The position numbers were made by a program, and so were the translations under genes. A stretch of DNA of 64,000 bases, taken from assembly GCF_000003815.2 (NCBI RefSeq), contig NC_049991.1, positions 11,690,917 to 11,754,916 of the forward strand, in the 5' to 3' direction. Positions 1 to 12,579 of the stretch are shown piece by piece. Within the stretch, counting starts at the first letter, position 1, and each line of letters opens with the position of its first letter. The notes under the pieces were generated by a model that saw only the letters and a program-made list of their open reading frames with translations, did no database searches and was not told the DNA's origin. The DNA is from Branchiostoma floridae. Its lineage: Eukaryota; Chordata; Leptocardii; Amphioxiformes; Branchiostomatidae.

Positions 1-3000
1 TTCCAGAGAAACAACGAATTTTCCCGTTTTGTTTGTACTATAGATTTATGTGCTTTGTTGTCTTAACTTTTACATCAGACATCAAACAACTAACACTTAA
101 ACATCAGGCATCATATTCCAGTCATCAAATCAAGGGGCACACAAATCTAATCTCGGTCACTCAAATGTCAGGGATCGTCGTCTAGTAAAGAAAAGACTAG
201 TCTACCAGTAGAACATATTGATCTATAGAGCAACTAATTTACTTAATAATTGATGCAAACCTTCGTCAGATAGCTATAGCTAAGCTAAGTTTGCTAAATA
301 AGTAATATGCTAAATCGCCACCAGAGCTGCTGCATCAAACGATGCAATGATAGCCGGGAACATATGGAGGGCGGCTATTTTCATCGGCAGTCTGATGATG
401 ACATATAGGTACGGTTAGCTTATAACGCCTGGAGTTATGTCCAAAAACAGTATCTAACAGAATACAAAGTGTCCGAGATTAAGAAAATCTATAAGTGTCG
501 GGACTTTGGCTTGAGGACTCGAGCCAGATAAAAAGACCTTGCAAAGGGAGATACTGCCCTTCCAAAGCAGCTGTTATTGGATCTTGCGTATCATTCTGAT
601 CTCCATTGTTATGGATTTTAGCCTTCAGGACAATGGTCAAATATCACAAATGCACACTCTGTTGGAGTCACAATGGTCACTGAACAATCTTTACAGGCAG
701 CTTGTGTACCAGTCAGTTTTTTATTTATTGGCTTGGCTGTTCATCCAGGGCAGCTCAACTTGGCTAGACTGTGGCTATAACAAAGGGCTAGCCCTGCTAA
801 CAAAAACAGAGACAATTCAAAATGAGCTTGAGAAGGACTTTTCTCGTCCTTCGAAAGAATCCAGTACTGTTAATGGCTCTATGGGCCTTGTTTTGTGGTG
901 AACTTCAAGTTGATAAAAAAACTTCCAAATAAGTCATGACTAGTAGGACGTCTATAAAGGTGAGACAGATTTGAGAGGGTTTTAGATTTCAGGTAGCATC
1001 CGCTACCTTTCATTACTAAACAATAGGACAAAACAACAAGTATTTTCTTTGTTGAATACCTGGTTAGACAGTCCAGTAGTCACTGGCGAAAAGAAGTTGA
1101 TGCTATATATGAAAAATATGAAAGTTCCAAAAACCTCCCCAATCTCTTGAGCAAGTATTCCCTTCCTTTGGGATATGCTTTCCACGCTAAGGAAGCTTCC
1201 CTGGCGTTATTGATCTCCTTGATATGTCCAACGTCTCGCATGATTGATGATAAAGCACATGGCGAAAAGGGTCAGCATTTTCAGAGATGGCTACATATTG
1301 CGCACCTATGGAAAGTGGAAGAACATTCTTCACCCTTCAGAGAATTTCCCGGGGACTTACTTTTGCTGAGTGTCCGATCTGGAGGAAATAATGGGAATGC
1401 ATTAGACGAGAAAGTTGCGTAATTCAGTGTTGCCGAGTGCTGGTAACTTTCCTTTTAGTCTAACAAATGTGCGAAGTCTTCTTTACGCATCAACGATAGT
1501 CTTCCCGAGTAGACAATCTGACCATTGCAGTGTGGACTGCAGTTACGTGGTATGCAAGGGTGATCCCTGTATCAAATAGCCGATGAAATTGTCCTGGATA
1601 CCCTACCTCAAACACATTTCTGACGCACCAGCAACCATTTTAACTTGCATAGAAAGGTTAAGTGTAATGGAAAAAATAGGAGGATCTCAGTAAAGTTCTG
1701 CATCATTGATACATTCAAGCCCTAGGTCAACTATGACGTGGGGAGTGATCTATCTGTATACAGCTTATTCCATTCCTTCGTGAACGTTACTTTAATCAGT
1801 TCCCAAGGTGCCCCTGGTCACGCGCTTTTACAACAAACTGGCCTTTAGGACTGCAATAAAGCGCCCTGCAATACTGTTACTAAGTGCCCTTTATTACCCT
1901 TACTGTGTGCTTGGGCAGTTTGGTTATTACGTGTAAGACATGGATAGACCCTGGGGTGACTTAGATATCTTTATATGTCTGTGGCATGTTTTTTAGGGAG
2001 ACATGCCCATTTCAGGAGTAACGGGAGCTTTTGCTGCACGTGAACCTGAGCCTACTACGACACAACAGTATCATCAAATAATCGAATAAAAAACACATAA
2101 TGAAAGCTCCACATAGCCGTGATTAGGGACAAACTGACAACTTTTACTCGTCTTGCCACTGTTGCCCTTTGTTAAAAAAGTATAGACGGCATCCTTTGTA
2201 CAGAACGCCAATCGTTGAACTAGCGTGGCGATAACAGTATCATTAGCCTTCTTTTGTTGTACTTAGGACATCCTTCTTCTATCGACACAGTTAGGCTGTC
2301 CACTCCCAAACGGCCATAAAGCGATGGACCTGCCATTGCTGATTCCAATCAGACGTTAGAAGGGAACGTTAACATTTTCTGACTGGGTAAGCGGCATTGT
2401 TTGAGAAACGAGGCAATAAGAACACGTTCTGGTCATCATTTAACACTGGAGGACACTGCGAAATATGGCTGAGCAAGCAACGAGATGGGAAACATCTGTT
2501 CACCCCAACACAAAGTCAATATGTCGATGCTCAGTGATAAATAACATCCTTTCATCGACTCTTTCTTTCAGTAGAACCCAGGCATGGCGGATGAGTTCAG
2601 TGGATAAAGGAGAAACTCAGAGAATGGAATTTGAATTAAGCTTCAGTGAGTCTAATGGACAAAACAAACCATTGCGACAATGAATAACCGTTACGTTAGA
2701 AGCCATTATGTCATGTCATTTCCTTAGACCAAGTCAATGACAAGACGTGCAGAACTTACTTGGCAGAAGTTTAGCGCTATATCTCATCCTATGTTGATAT
2801 AGTACAGCAATTTAACTTCCATATTTTCTATATTCAACACTTATTTTTTGTGCTAGACGTTTATTGCAATCCCGCGAATAGTAAAACCCATATCCCATAT
2901 AGTATGCAATTCTAATAAAGAATATCCTACCTCTGGAGGGCTATTTATATTACATATTTATGCGCGTCAGATTGTTACCTAAATGTAGGACACCAGCTCA

Positions 3001-3657
3001 GCCTCTTAAGTGTGTGATTGCCTCAAGCCATTCCTCTCCAAAGTGCCGATGATCTGACCCAAGGTTGTCATTGAGTTAGCATTGGTTTATCAAATATTGA
3101 AGGCAGATGATATTGAAATAAATCGACGGCTATTTAGTTAATAAAAACACGGATACATCTTTGACGATGGTAGGTAAATGCTACATTACCCACTTCCGGC
3201 TTTGTTAACTTTGGGATAGATAGATCCGTAAAATTCAACATGCTTCTTCGGAACAGCTTTCCTCTACTAGGAGAGATAGAGAAAACTTGCAACGACTCAA
3301 CAAAATGTTTAGGAGAACTAGTCCCCGTCGCTTTGATGGATAACATCCTCCGGGAACCAAAAAATTGATGCGAGCTTGCGGAAAAAAAGTTTGGCCAAAA
3401 ATACGTTGACTTCATTTTGACATATAAGTAGTCTTGACTTCATTTTGAAATATAAGTAGTCAGGAAGGTTGAACAACTGGCCTTACAACACAGTATGGAA
3501 TACTAAACATAGATTTTTCTTTTCTTTTTATCTCACGTACTCACGTATTCTTCAAGGTTTTGACCTTATGACCTTAGAAGTATGATTGCTATCTATCTAT
3601 CTATCACGAACAAGTCAAAACAAGCAAACAAGCTAACGGTGATCCCTGTGCCCACAG
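1..3657. other. Upstream region without a recognised gene
   Basis: No exon with recognisable homology was found on either strand. The missing first exon (signal peptide) of the acetylcholine receptor gene would be expected here or further upstream, but no convincing short Met-plus-hydrophobic exon with a donor site could be picked out. Near the right end, about 3340-3415, lies a fragment resembling the termini of the element at 33461-34334 (a degenerate 'gatg-acatcc' stretch followed by a Ser/Ala-Arg-coding CG-rich stretch). A 28-bp unit is duplicated at about 3406-3462. Confidence 0.5.
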
Positions 3658-5699
3658 GAAATGACACCAGGTTGTACCGCCACCTGTTCAACCATTACAA
3701 CAAGGCGCTGAGACCAACCAGCGGGCCGGAGGACATTCTGATGGTGGAGATAGGGGTCACGCTGACGCACATCATCGACATGGTGAGATTATTGCTCATG
3801 ATTTGTTGCACAGGGGCATGACCTAATATTGAACCATTGCATCGGACGTCATACCTCTTCTAAACTTGGTACATAAGACTTGCGCTCGGGATTTATGGAC
3901 CAACCTTTGAACCAAGGCCAACTTTTTCTCCTCCTTGTTGCCTGATTGCAATCTCGTGTCCCACTTTTCACGGCTTTCATAATTGATTCTCGGAACGACT
4001 GCTAGGACTTAGTTTCGATTTTCCGTCTCAGTCCATGGGGTTATTTTCACAGCTTCCTGTAAATGTATTGACTTTGTACAGGTGTTTACAGTTTTCTTTG
4101 GTTGGCTTTATTGATTATCATACTATATACATTACTTCTGGGAAAAGAACCACCTTGCAAGAGCGAGTTTTGCCACAATTCCACTTAAGATACGAAACAA
4201 GGAGAATGCAGCTAAGTCTTAGACTATTATCTTTTGAAAAAGCCTTTGACAATTGATCCTAAGCATTCAGCCAGATAAAACGTCTGATGTCTGTGATTTT
4301 TAAATGAGCTTCTGCAATACCACTGTTATCTGCGTTTTAAGTGTTATGTGTGATCGGTTGGGAACTCTAGACGCTGTACGTCCCTTGCAAACTCAAGACG
4401 CTGTAAGTCCCATGCAAACTCTCGACGCTGTAGGTCCCCTGCTGTTCTGATAAGTCCTACCTCATCATCCAGCAATTCTGACCTAAATAGGAAGTAGACC
4501 TGATAAGTCCTATAACCCCATCGGAAGATTATTTTCACATTAATCATGCACGAAACCTCGTTCTGGCACTTGTCAATGTTCTCTTGGCGTTTGGCCACCC
4601 GCCGAACACCCTCCTCTGGTGGGGTAATTAAACACACAGGAGTATGGCAGAGTCGTGAGCGGAATCACTAAATGTTGTGTAACTTTCCTCCAACTTTGAA
4701 ACTTGTCACTTTCCATGGTATCGACATAATTGAAGGCCTTCCATTAGACCTTAGCTGTTTTGCCATTTCTTTGACCTTTTCAATTTATTTGATCATTCAC
4801 ACTATTAGATAAAGAAAGAATGGAGCTTTAGGAATTATCTGCTGCATTTTTCTAAGAATGACCATGCGCTTGGGTACGCGGTAGTTGTATCAACTGACCG
4901 TTGCCAAGCCAAACTATCAGAAGTATAGAGCGGGAGAGATCTATCAAAACGTGGAAACAATATGGATAACGAAAACAGCAACACTGACTCATCACTAGTA
5001 AAAGATAAGTATGCTAAACTTTGCCATAAGCGGGCTGCGGGAACAATATGTGTGCAATTCTTCTTCTTCAATTCCTTTGTGACGGGATGAAAGTTACTGC
5101 ACCATGCATATTTGCCTGAATCCGTGAGTAGCGTATGCGCACAATATATCATATGAAGTAAGTAAAACCCTATGAAGCGTCTGAGTGCCTTTAATGATCT
5201 TTTAATGACGATGAAGTACATGGCAAAGTACCAAGGGTGGACAGATTTATCAGCTTAATCGTCACGAGACCATCATGCTTTTCCGGATCACGTAGCACCG
5301 TAAATAACAGCAGTGTGCCCACCGTGCAATATCCTAACTCTTCAACCTTAATGGAAAAGATACCAATCTCACGATTGCTACTGGCGTGGTGCCTGGTGCG
5401 ATTATTAATGCATGTTTGGTTCCTCCAAAGGGACTTCACAAAGGTTTCACGGCCTGTCCAACACACAGACAAGCTGTTGACTGTAAAACAATTGTACAGA
5501 CAGACTCGTATTATATGCCTAAAATCATGTGTTTAACACAATTTCTAAACATAATTACACTAATGAAAGGGGGGAAGGAATATGAAGAGAAAGTTTTCCC
5601 ACATGGTCATAAGGCGTTTTTGAGTGTACATTCCTTCTACTAGAGGCGACGGTCGAGAAACCACAGAGTGACTAAATATTCAACAGATCGCTCAACTCA

Positions 5700-5783
<84 letters not shown>

Positions 5784-8700
5784 CGTGCGTTTAATCATAG
5801 TCTTACATATTGCGTCATATTTCAATTTTGAAATCAAGGGTCAAACAAAGCTAATTTTGGTCTCTGTACTACTGTTCAGCGATCCACGTCTAGTGGAAGG
5901 GGCCTAAACGACGGCAATGACCTGAGAAAAGGACAAGCATGATTGAAGTATACATCAAATGAGAGAGCAAAGCAAGCTTAAGCCTTGATATAATCATTGG
6001 TCAGTGCATGTATCATTACTCTCACCCCTGTGACTCAATAATTGCTTTTATTCCTGCCCAGAACGAAAAGCACCAGACTCTGACAGCAAACATCTGGATG
6101 ACAATGGTAAGTAATGGCACCAATGGCTTCATTTCAGTACCTCGAAAATAGATCAAAATAAATCAAATGATAATGACTTCATAAAACAACTGTAAGGTAG
6201 CCACTTAAGCCTGACTCCATATAAACGATGATGGGCTTTTTCTTTTGAAAAATCGATCCATCGTCTATTTCAGGACCACCTGGTTGACAATTAGGTCAAC
6301 ATAGTGCCTCGACTGCGTCAAAAAACCATGTGATCAAACTAGAAGTTTGGGAGAAAGGCGATTCGGACGATTTGATCTTTGCAGCTCATTAGTTTGAAGA
6401 TTCTGATGTACAAATTAGAAGTAGAAGTTGTCATGGGAGGTGCCCCAGGTCTCAGAAGTTGCTCCATATCAGGTGAGTGTGTGGAAGGGATCAATACGAG
6501 CTGTCCATGGGGAAATCACACATCACGGGTGAGAGCCAGGATGAGTTATTATGACCGGCGTTTTCACATGGGAGTTCGTCATTAAGTCGTAGATGAGTGT
6601 CTTGAAGCTAATCACACCTGAGGGGATATATGTGAATCGCGTTGAGCTTAAAATGCGGGTAGTCCGTAATCTCCAAGCAGATCCTACGATGGAATAAGAT
6701 AGTACTAAACTGGCCAAGGAGTGTTGTCAGCTAAGAGGTGTGCATTTGCCATGTAGTCCCGGTAGCGAAACACAATCCTAAGCCGGCTTCACTCCTCTAC
6801 CAGCTTTTGATACTATCTTATGCTACCGTAGGATCTGCTTGGAGATTAGGGAGTCCGGACCGTGGGTCTCCAAACGTTCCTTATATATCGACAAGCAATT
6901 TCTTTGTATTCACAGTCTTTAACGTTTTCAACAATTAATTAGGCAATAGTAATGTAAAACTAGGTAGCTGAAACTCTGTACTGATAACTTGCCTCATCAT
7001 TCAAGCACAGGTGAGCATAAATTAACACAAATGCACAATAGTTAGGTTCAATATATTACCTCAAATTGTATTAAACATCTGCTGTTCTTGTGATAAATAT
7101 TAGGTCAAATGACCAATAATTTAGCATGCAGATTTGTTCACAAACACATCGTAATTTTTTATGGTGGGCCGACAGATTTGCACAATTACAGCAGTACAGT
7201 TCGTCACTGTCCTTTTGCATCCCTCTTATAGCGTTACTACGTTATGGGCCACAAAGTGATAAAAATATGTATGCAATTGTTTATTTTTTTAGTATCCCTA
7301 TTGTGGACAGAATCTTTGCTGAACAATGATATAAATCAATAGAACAGCAGTCATTGGAACAGTTACGTTGAATGGAAGTAGTCGATTGACCGTTTAGCCA
7401 AATGAAGGCGTATTATGTACAATCACACCAGTCCAATATGTATCCTATTACATGGATACTTTTATTGACCACTACAAATCAAGCACTGAATAATCAATTG
7501 TATTCCACAGAAGTATATTAAACAGGTGTGTCGTGCTATTCGGGCTATGTAAGCGTACCGGCTCGACGGCGTCAAAAGTGCACAGGAATCACGCTATTCC
7601 TTTTTTGGGTATTACCCGATATGGACCCACTAATTTTTAATTCCATAACTTCCAATACGGCAAAAGTGCATTTGTCAAAATCTAGCGTATTGGTGATAAC
7701 TAACTGATACGAATTGTCTGTCGAGTTTTCTGTTGTGGCATACTGTATATCATACTCGCACCTTGTTATGTTATAACATATGCAGTACGTGTGTGGTCCA
7801 CAGGCTTGGAACGACTCTCACCTGACGTGGGAACCAGAGGACTTCGGAGGATTCAAGGCTCTCACTCTACCGGCAGGCGAGATATGGAAACCCGACATCG
7901 TCTTGTATCAAAAGTGCGTGCGGTGGTTTCTTCAGAGAAGTTTTGTGGGATGTTTGTCTCTCTGTTGTTGCCATCGATGTCTCATTTGTACAATGCGGTT
8001 TTGGTTTTTCATTTCTAATGCCATTTTTATGCCAGGGTCACCTGTCTAAACCGGGGCCCGGTCGGGGTGTTTGCGTTGTCTCTCTATCATACTTTTTTGT
8101 TACCGCAAACTGCCAGGCCGAGCACCGGCTTGGGAATAGGGTCCTGACATAAGCAGCCATGCGTTCTATTTGTCACCAGTTCATGTAACTTTCCATTCTG
8201 AGTTGTATCCGTTGCTAGCTGTAATTCTTGAATGTTGTGTCTGTATGTATCTTTTTCTGTATAGCAGGTATAACCACCATCCGGCCATCAGTTCACAGAG
8301 TGTCATATGATGTTACCAGCAATAACTTCAATGACTAACCTTACAATGAAACGTATAACTTTAACTAGAGTTCGGCGACCTCATACCTCCATGAAAATTT
8401 AGAGCTTTTGTAAATTTCATGCAATTGACTAATACATTAACATAATTTATGCGTGTTGTTGTTCATCATTGACTAACGTACACATGTCACAAGTATTCCA
8501 ATCATTGGACTTAAAGCGGCTTTGCAATTTTTACATAAATTATGCAAATAAGTTCCTCATTACCATATTTGGTTTCTGCTTATATTCCATCTATCATAAT
8601 TAATAAGTGTTACATTTATTGAAGTCCAGTTATTAGTAATAATGGTATTATACAATTTCCTCATTAATTATGCAAATAAGGTCCTCATTTGCATAACATG

Positions 8701-11362
8701 TATATCATTATGAACACCTTTGCCTAAGCTACCTGCACTCCTAAACTGATGCCAATCCGTCAATCCTTTCTGCAGTTATCCACTTTGGAATGTCTTGACA
8801 AAAACGCCCCTGCAGTTCCGAAATTACATGTTAGGGGGCTGAAATCTGCCCCACTTTGTCATGTCACTGCAAGCTATCTACCACCCAAATGTCAAGACTA
8901 TATCATGTCCGGGACAAGAGATACATTGAAAAAACTGCCATGATAGAATATTCTCATCAATTATGCAAATTTACTCCTATTTTGCATAATTGGTATCTTA
9001 TCTTGTACAACATTGTCTAAGGTACCTACATACCAAAAATCATGAAAATCCATTGTTCCCTTCTTGAGTTATCCTCTTCAGAAGTTTTTGACAAAAATGC
9101 CCCTGCTATCCCAAACGTAGTCGGTAGGGGGCCAAAACTTATGTCACTTATTCCTGAGCACAAGAGCTATCTAACACTCAAAAATCGTGACCATAGCGTG
9201 TTCAGAACACGAGATAGCAAAACCGGAAGTTGCACTGCAGTACCAAGGGAAGCCGCTAGGGGGCCCAAAATCTAATCACTTCTAGCTTTCACCGCACCCC
9301 ACTAACACACCAAGTATGAAACTAATCCATCCAGCCGTTCTTGAGTAATCTTGTTGACAGACAGACAGACAGACAGACAGAAACACACACACACAAACGC
9401 TGGGTAAAATATAACCTCCATGACATTTCATGGAGGTAATGACACTGCCAACCAGTTAGCTTTCACCTGTCTCTCACCATTGTCACTGAATTTGTGTGTC
9501 CCTTTGTGGATCTTCAGTGTCGATCCATACTTCAGCGGATGGTCAACGGACGACACGTACATCAAGGTCTACAGTACGGGCTACATCCTGTGGGAGATGC
9601 CCACCGTCACCATGTCTTCCTGTCATCTCGACGTCTCCAGCTTCCCGTTCGACTCACAGACCTGCGTCCTCAAGTTTGGACCCTGGATCCACAGCGGCAA
9701 GGAACTAGACATGCGAAGCATGGCTGATGAGGGAAGCCTGGAGAGCTTCATCGACCATCCTGAATGGGAAGTCGGCTCCTTCAAGGCAAAGCGTCACATG
9801 ATCTGGTACGGTGAAGACTTCAACATCGGAACGCCCTACGCAGACGTCACCTTCAAACTTGTACTCAAACGGAAGTCGACGTTCTACGTGTTCAACCTGT
9901 TGCTGCCGTGCCTGTTGCTGACGTTTGTTATGACGGCTACCTTCTTCTTACCGAGTAACTGTGGGGAGAAACTGTCCTTCGGGGTTTCACTCCTTCTGTC
10001 CATGGTGGTTTTCCAACTTGTGCTCACAGACGTACTCCCAGAGTCCGACAACTTGCCGTGGATAGGTAAGCATGAAAACACTCACTTTTCACTTTTAACG
10101 TTACTATGTAAGATAACTATTTTTCCAGGAAACAATGTATGTTTTACAAACTGACAGTCACATTCCAAACAAACTCCATGAAGATGTGGATGGCTATACT
10201 TGGTGCGTAAGTTTGCACCACATTCCCAACCTGTGTGAAACAATAAGGAAATTTTCATCCTTACGTCCACAGGAAGGTTTGTCATCATCACTATGATCCT
10301 AATGGCTGTCTCTCTCGGCATGTCGGTGTTCGTCATGTACGCCTGCGACTCGTCCATGGGAGCGCGCACCATACCGGACTGGTCCAGAAAGGTTCGTTCT
10401 CTTCCTCCCCTCTCATGATCTATCTTGTCTGTCTGTGTCTCTCTCTCATTGTCCACATCTCTCTCATGAGACAAGAGTCATGTAGACAAGAGAGAGTACA
10501 GAACAATTCTATATTTGTTTCCTGTGTAACAATTTGAATAACAAGGGGCTTCGCTATTCGTACAAGTGTTCTCTGTAATTTCAAGGAAATAGTTTTTTTA
10601 AGGTTTTTAGTTCCAATAGCACCTGTGCTCGTCAGGGATGTATCCCCGGTCGGGTCCCGCAGTCACAACTCTGTCCCAGTGGACTGCCGGATGCCACGGG
10701 TGTACCTCTCAGTGTGCTTAAGATTAGCATACGTTACTGGGTCCTGGGTTCATTTTAAGTCCGACTTAAATTCAACCCGGGCCTCGGCCGAGCCCAAATA
10801 CCCGGGGCCACAAGGTGTCCCATGGGGGCCACGTAGATATCACGCCCGGAAATGCTAAAACACAGTCCGTGGGCTGCCCGACAGGGCCCCCTTTTCCGAT
10901 TGGGACCGTAGCCTAAAGCAGGGACGTCTGTTGCCTTTTTACCGTATGAAATAGCACGTGCGTTTCTGCCATGTCGCTCTGCAGGTGTTCCTGAAGTACG
11001 TGGCGACCCTACTGTTGATGGGGGACCTCTCCAAGCAGGGCATGGCGGAGTCTGCTGACTGCCAGGGAGAGTACAGCCCACCGGACCTGACCGCCCTCAA
11101 TAGTGTGGACAACAACAAGCACAACGACAACAACACCAACTCCAACGACAAGGCCACGTTAGCGCTCCATCACCTGGTGGACAATCTGCAGTGCGTGCAG
11201 CAGAACCTGGCGGGACTGCTGATGCACGCGCGGAGGATGGAGAAGAACAGGGCGCTGGAGAGGGAGTGGAGGAGCCTGGCCAAAGTGCTGGACCGCATCT
11301 GCATGCTGCTGTATCTGGTGACAGCAACTTCATGTTTAATCGCATTCGCCACGGAGGCCTGA
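3658..11362 (+). CDS. Nicotinic acetylcholine receptor-like subunit, non-alpha type (5' end missing)
   Basis: Cation-selective Cys-loop channel subunit. Exons seen: 3658-3782, 6062-6106, 7804-7913, 9518-10065, 10273-10391 and 10985-11362 (stop). They join in frame to 440 codons. The 45-nt and 110-nt exons match the classic nAChR exon sizes. Visible features are the N-terminal RLYRHLFNHYNK motif, loop A DIVLYQN, a Cys-loop with 13 residues between the cysteines (SSFPFDSQ inside), and loop B WIHSG. TM1 is followed by the TM1-TM2 GEK motif of cation channels, then TM2 ending LTDVLPESD, TM3, a short (about 80 aa) cytoplasmic loop, and TM4 after EWRSLAKVLDR. Loop C reads WYGEDFNIGTPY, so the vicinal Cys-Cys pair of alpha subunits is absent. 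That suggests a complementary subunit or an altered ligand. The signal-peptide exon was not located. The family is certain; the orthology group is not. Confidence 0.9.
4371..4441. repeat. 29-bp tandem repeat, about 2.5 units
   Basis: Three consecutive degenerate units share the core 'gacgctgta(c/a/g)gtcc' followed by 'tgcaaactc'. They lie in the first identified nAChR intron. No function is suggested. Confidence 0.7.
5702..5790. repeat. (GT)n microsatellite
   Basis: About 40 uninterrupted GT dinucleotides end in a GTGC variant. The apparent Cys-Val open frame through it is a by-product of the repeat. It lies in an nAChR intron. Confidence 0.98.
6655..6862. mobile_element. Small inverted-repeat element (MITE-like)
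   Basis: Two arms of about 50 bp, at 6655-6706 and 6808-6862, are near reverse complements sharing 'ctccaagcagatcctacg' and 'aagatagtact'. The spacer is about 100 bp. A related 'ctgcttggagattaggg' sequence recurs in GGH intron 3 (about 39090), so this is a dispersed family. No coding capacity. Confidence 0.65.
7804..7913 (+). CDS. nAChR exon of 110 nt (loop A region)
   Basis: This is an internal exon of the receptor gene, listed separately because its boundaries are diagnostic. It is flanked by an acceptor after 'tggtccacag' and a donor at 'gtgcgt'. It encodes AWNDSHLTWEP and DIVLYQ, and its last two bases combine with the first base of the 9518 exon to give Asn. The exact 110-nt length matches the corresponding exon throughout the nAChR family. 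Confidence 0.88.
8382..9440. mobile_element. About 1.06-kb element with short terminal inverted repeats
   Basis: The left end 'atacctccatgaaaat' and the right end (reverse complement 'ttacctccatgaaatg') form TIRs. The interior holds two diverged direct repeats of about 290 bp, each containing 'attatgcaaat' blocks and 'gacaaaaa(c/t)gcccctgc'. A (GACA)n run (9356-9380) and a CA run precede the right end. It sits in an nAChR intron only about 80 bp before the 9518 exon. No transposase frame is visible. Related AT-rich blocks appear at about 14510 and 15740-15980. Confidence 0.6.
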
Positions 11363-12573
11363 ACATTCGCATATATAGACATTGCATTAGACTCTACACC
11401 GGCGGAAAGCAACGATGGGGAAACAAACTGACAGGATCACAAAAGCTTAAGGCCACATGATTGTACATTCCATTTGGCAAAAGGAATATTTAGTTAGACA
11501 TGGGACGGACACCGTTACAATGGGTGCAGTCACGCTTCAACTATGATATCACAACAGATAGTAGCCTGGTAGGTCCGAGAAATACTACGATTAATATCAC
11601 CACATTCTCCAAAGATGACAGTGACTGTATGATATCATATTAGTCAGCATATATCCATGCTATCACGTAACTATGGTCTTGATGAATAGGTTAACTATCA
11701 AGAAATATCTTTAGAAGAGGTAACAAAGAAGACAGAAACAATACATAAATTATTTTGTCTGCTGATTATAGTTTAACCCTACTACATGATACTTGAGATC
11801 CCTGTATTTCATATCAGGGGAAATGGACATACTTTAGAGGAGTCTGTTAAGATATAAACATTGATAGCTTGTTGGATATGTCACGTGCTTTACCTTGTTG
11901 GTGTTCTTCAGGAACAGACATATGGTATATATGAAATAGATAATAATCGCTGCATAAACGGCAGCCAGTCTATCACACATATGCACCGAAATAGAGCCTT
12001 ACTATCATCTCCCATGATCATGAGAAACTGTAGTCCTACACAGCACCCTATAGCTATAGCTAGTAACGTTCGCAGATAAGGCTTTAACATACGGTTAGCA
12101 TGCTGGTCGGTTTTAACACCGCAGGGCTAAACAAAGCGTTGTTCTATCTTATCTCACCTATTATTCGTCATGCACACCAGAAACGAAACATGGAAGTGAG
12201 AATGATATCGATGACAGCCCTAATTCAAGAATTACAGACATGAAACCAAGACAATAAGATCGTGTATCAAGCAAACAATGTTTGGTGATGATAAACGCGA
12301 ACTGGGGGACTCAGAAACCCATTCCTCTATCAGGCTTCACCACTGTGCAACCAGACTTTGTAGGAACTCTTTCAGAGACAATCACTTTCCACAATTCTTA
12401 AACGAATTTTCAGACGACATAACTTTGATTGTAGAGAACTATTAACATTTGTCTCATTGTATCCTTGTTATTCTGTTAATTCTCGTGCGCATCATGTGTA
12501 AATGATTTTAGATGTTGAGATTTACAATGTAGCACTGTCGACCATTCAGTTGTTTTTAAACTGCCACAAACCA

Positions 12574-12579
12574 AATAAA
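12574..12579 (+). terminator. Candidate polyadenylation signal for the nAChR-like gene
   Basis: A canonical AATAAA about 1.2 kb after the receptor stop codon is followed by T-rich sequence. It is the first clear hexamer downstream on this strand. Assignment is by position only. Confidence 0.45.

Noticed and set aside
539-901. Plus-strand 120-codon frame near the window start
   Set aside because: Starts with a non-ATG codon and resembles nothing. Not usable as the missing nAChR first exon.
5668-5907. Cys-Val repeat protein
   Set aside because: Simply the translation of the GT microsatellite.
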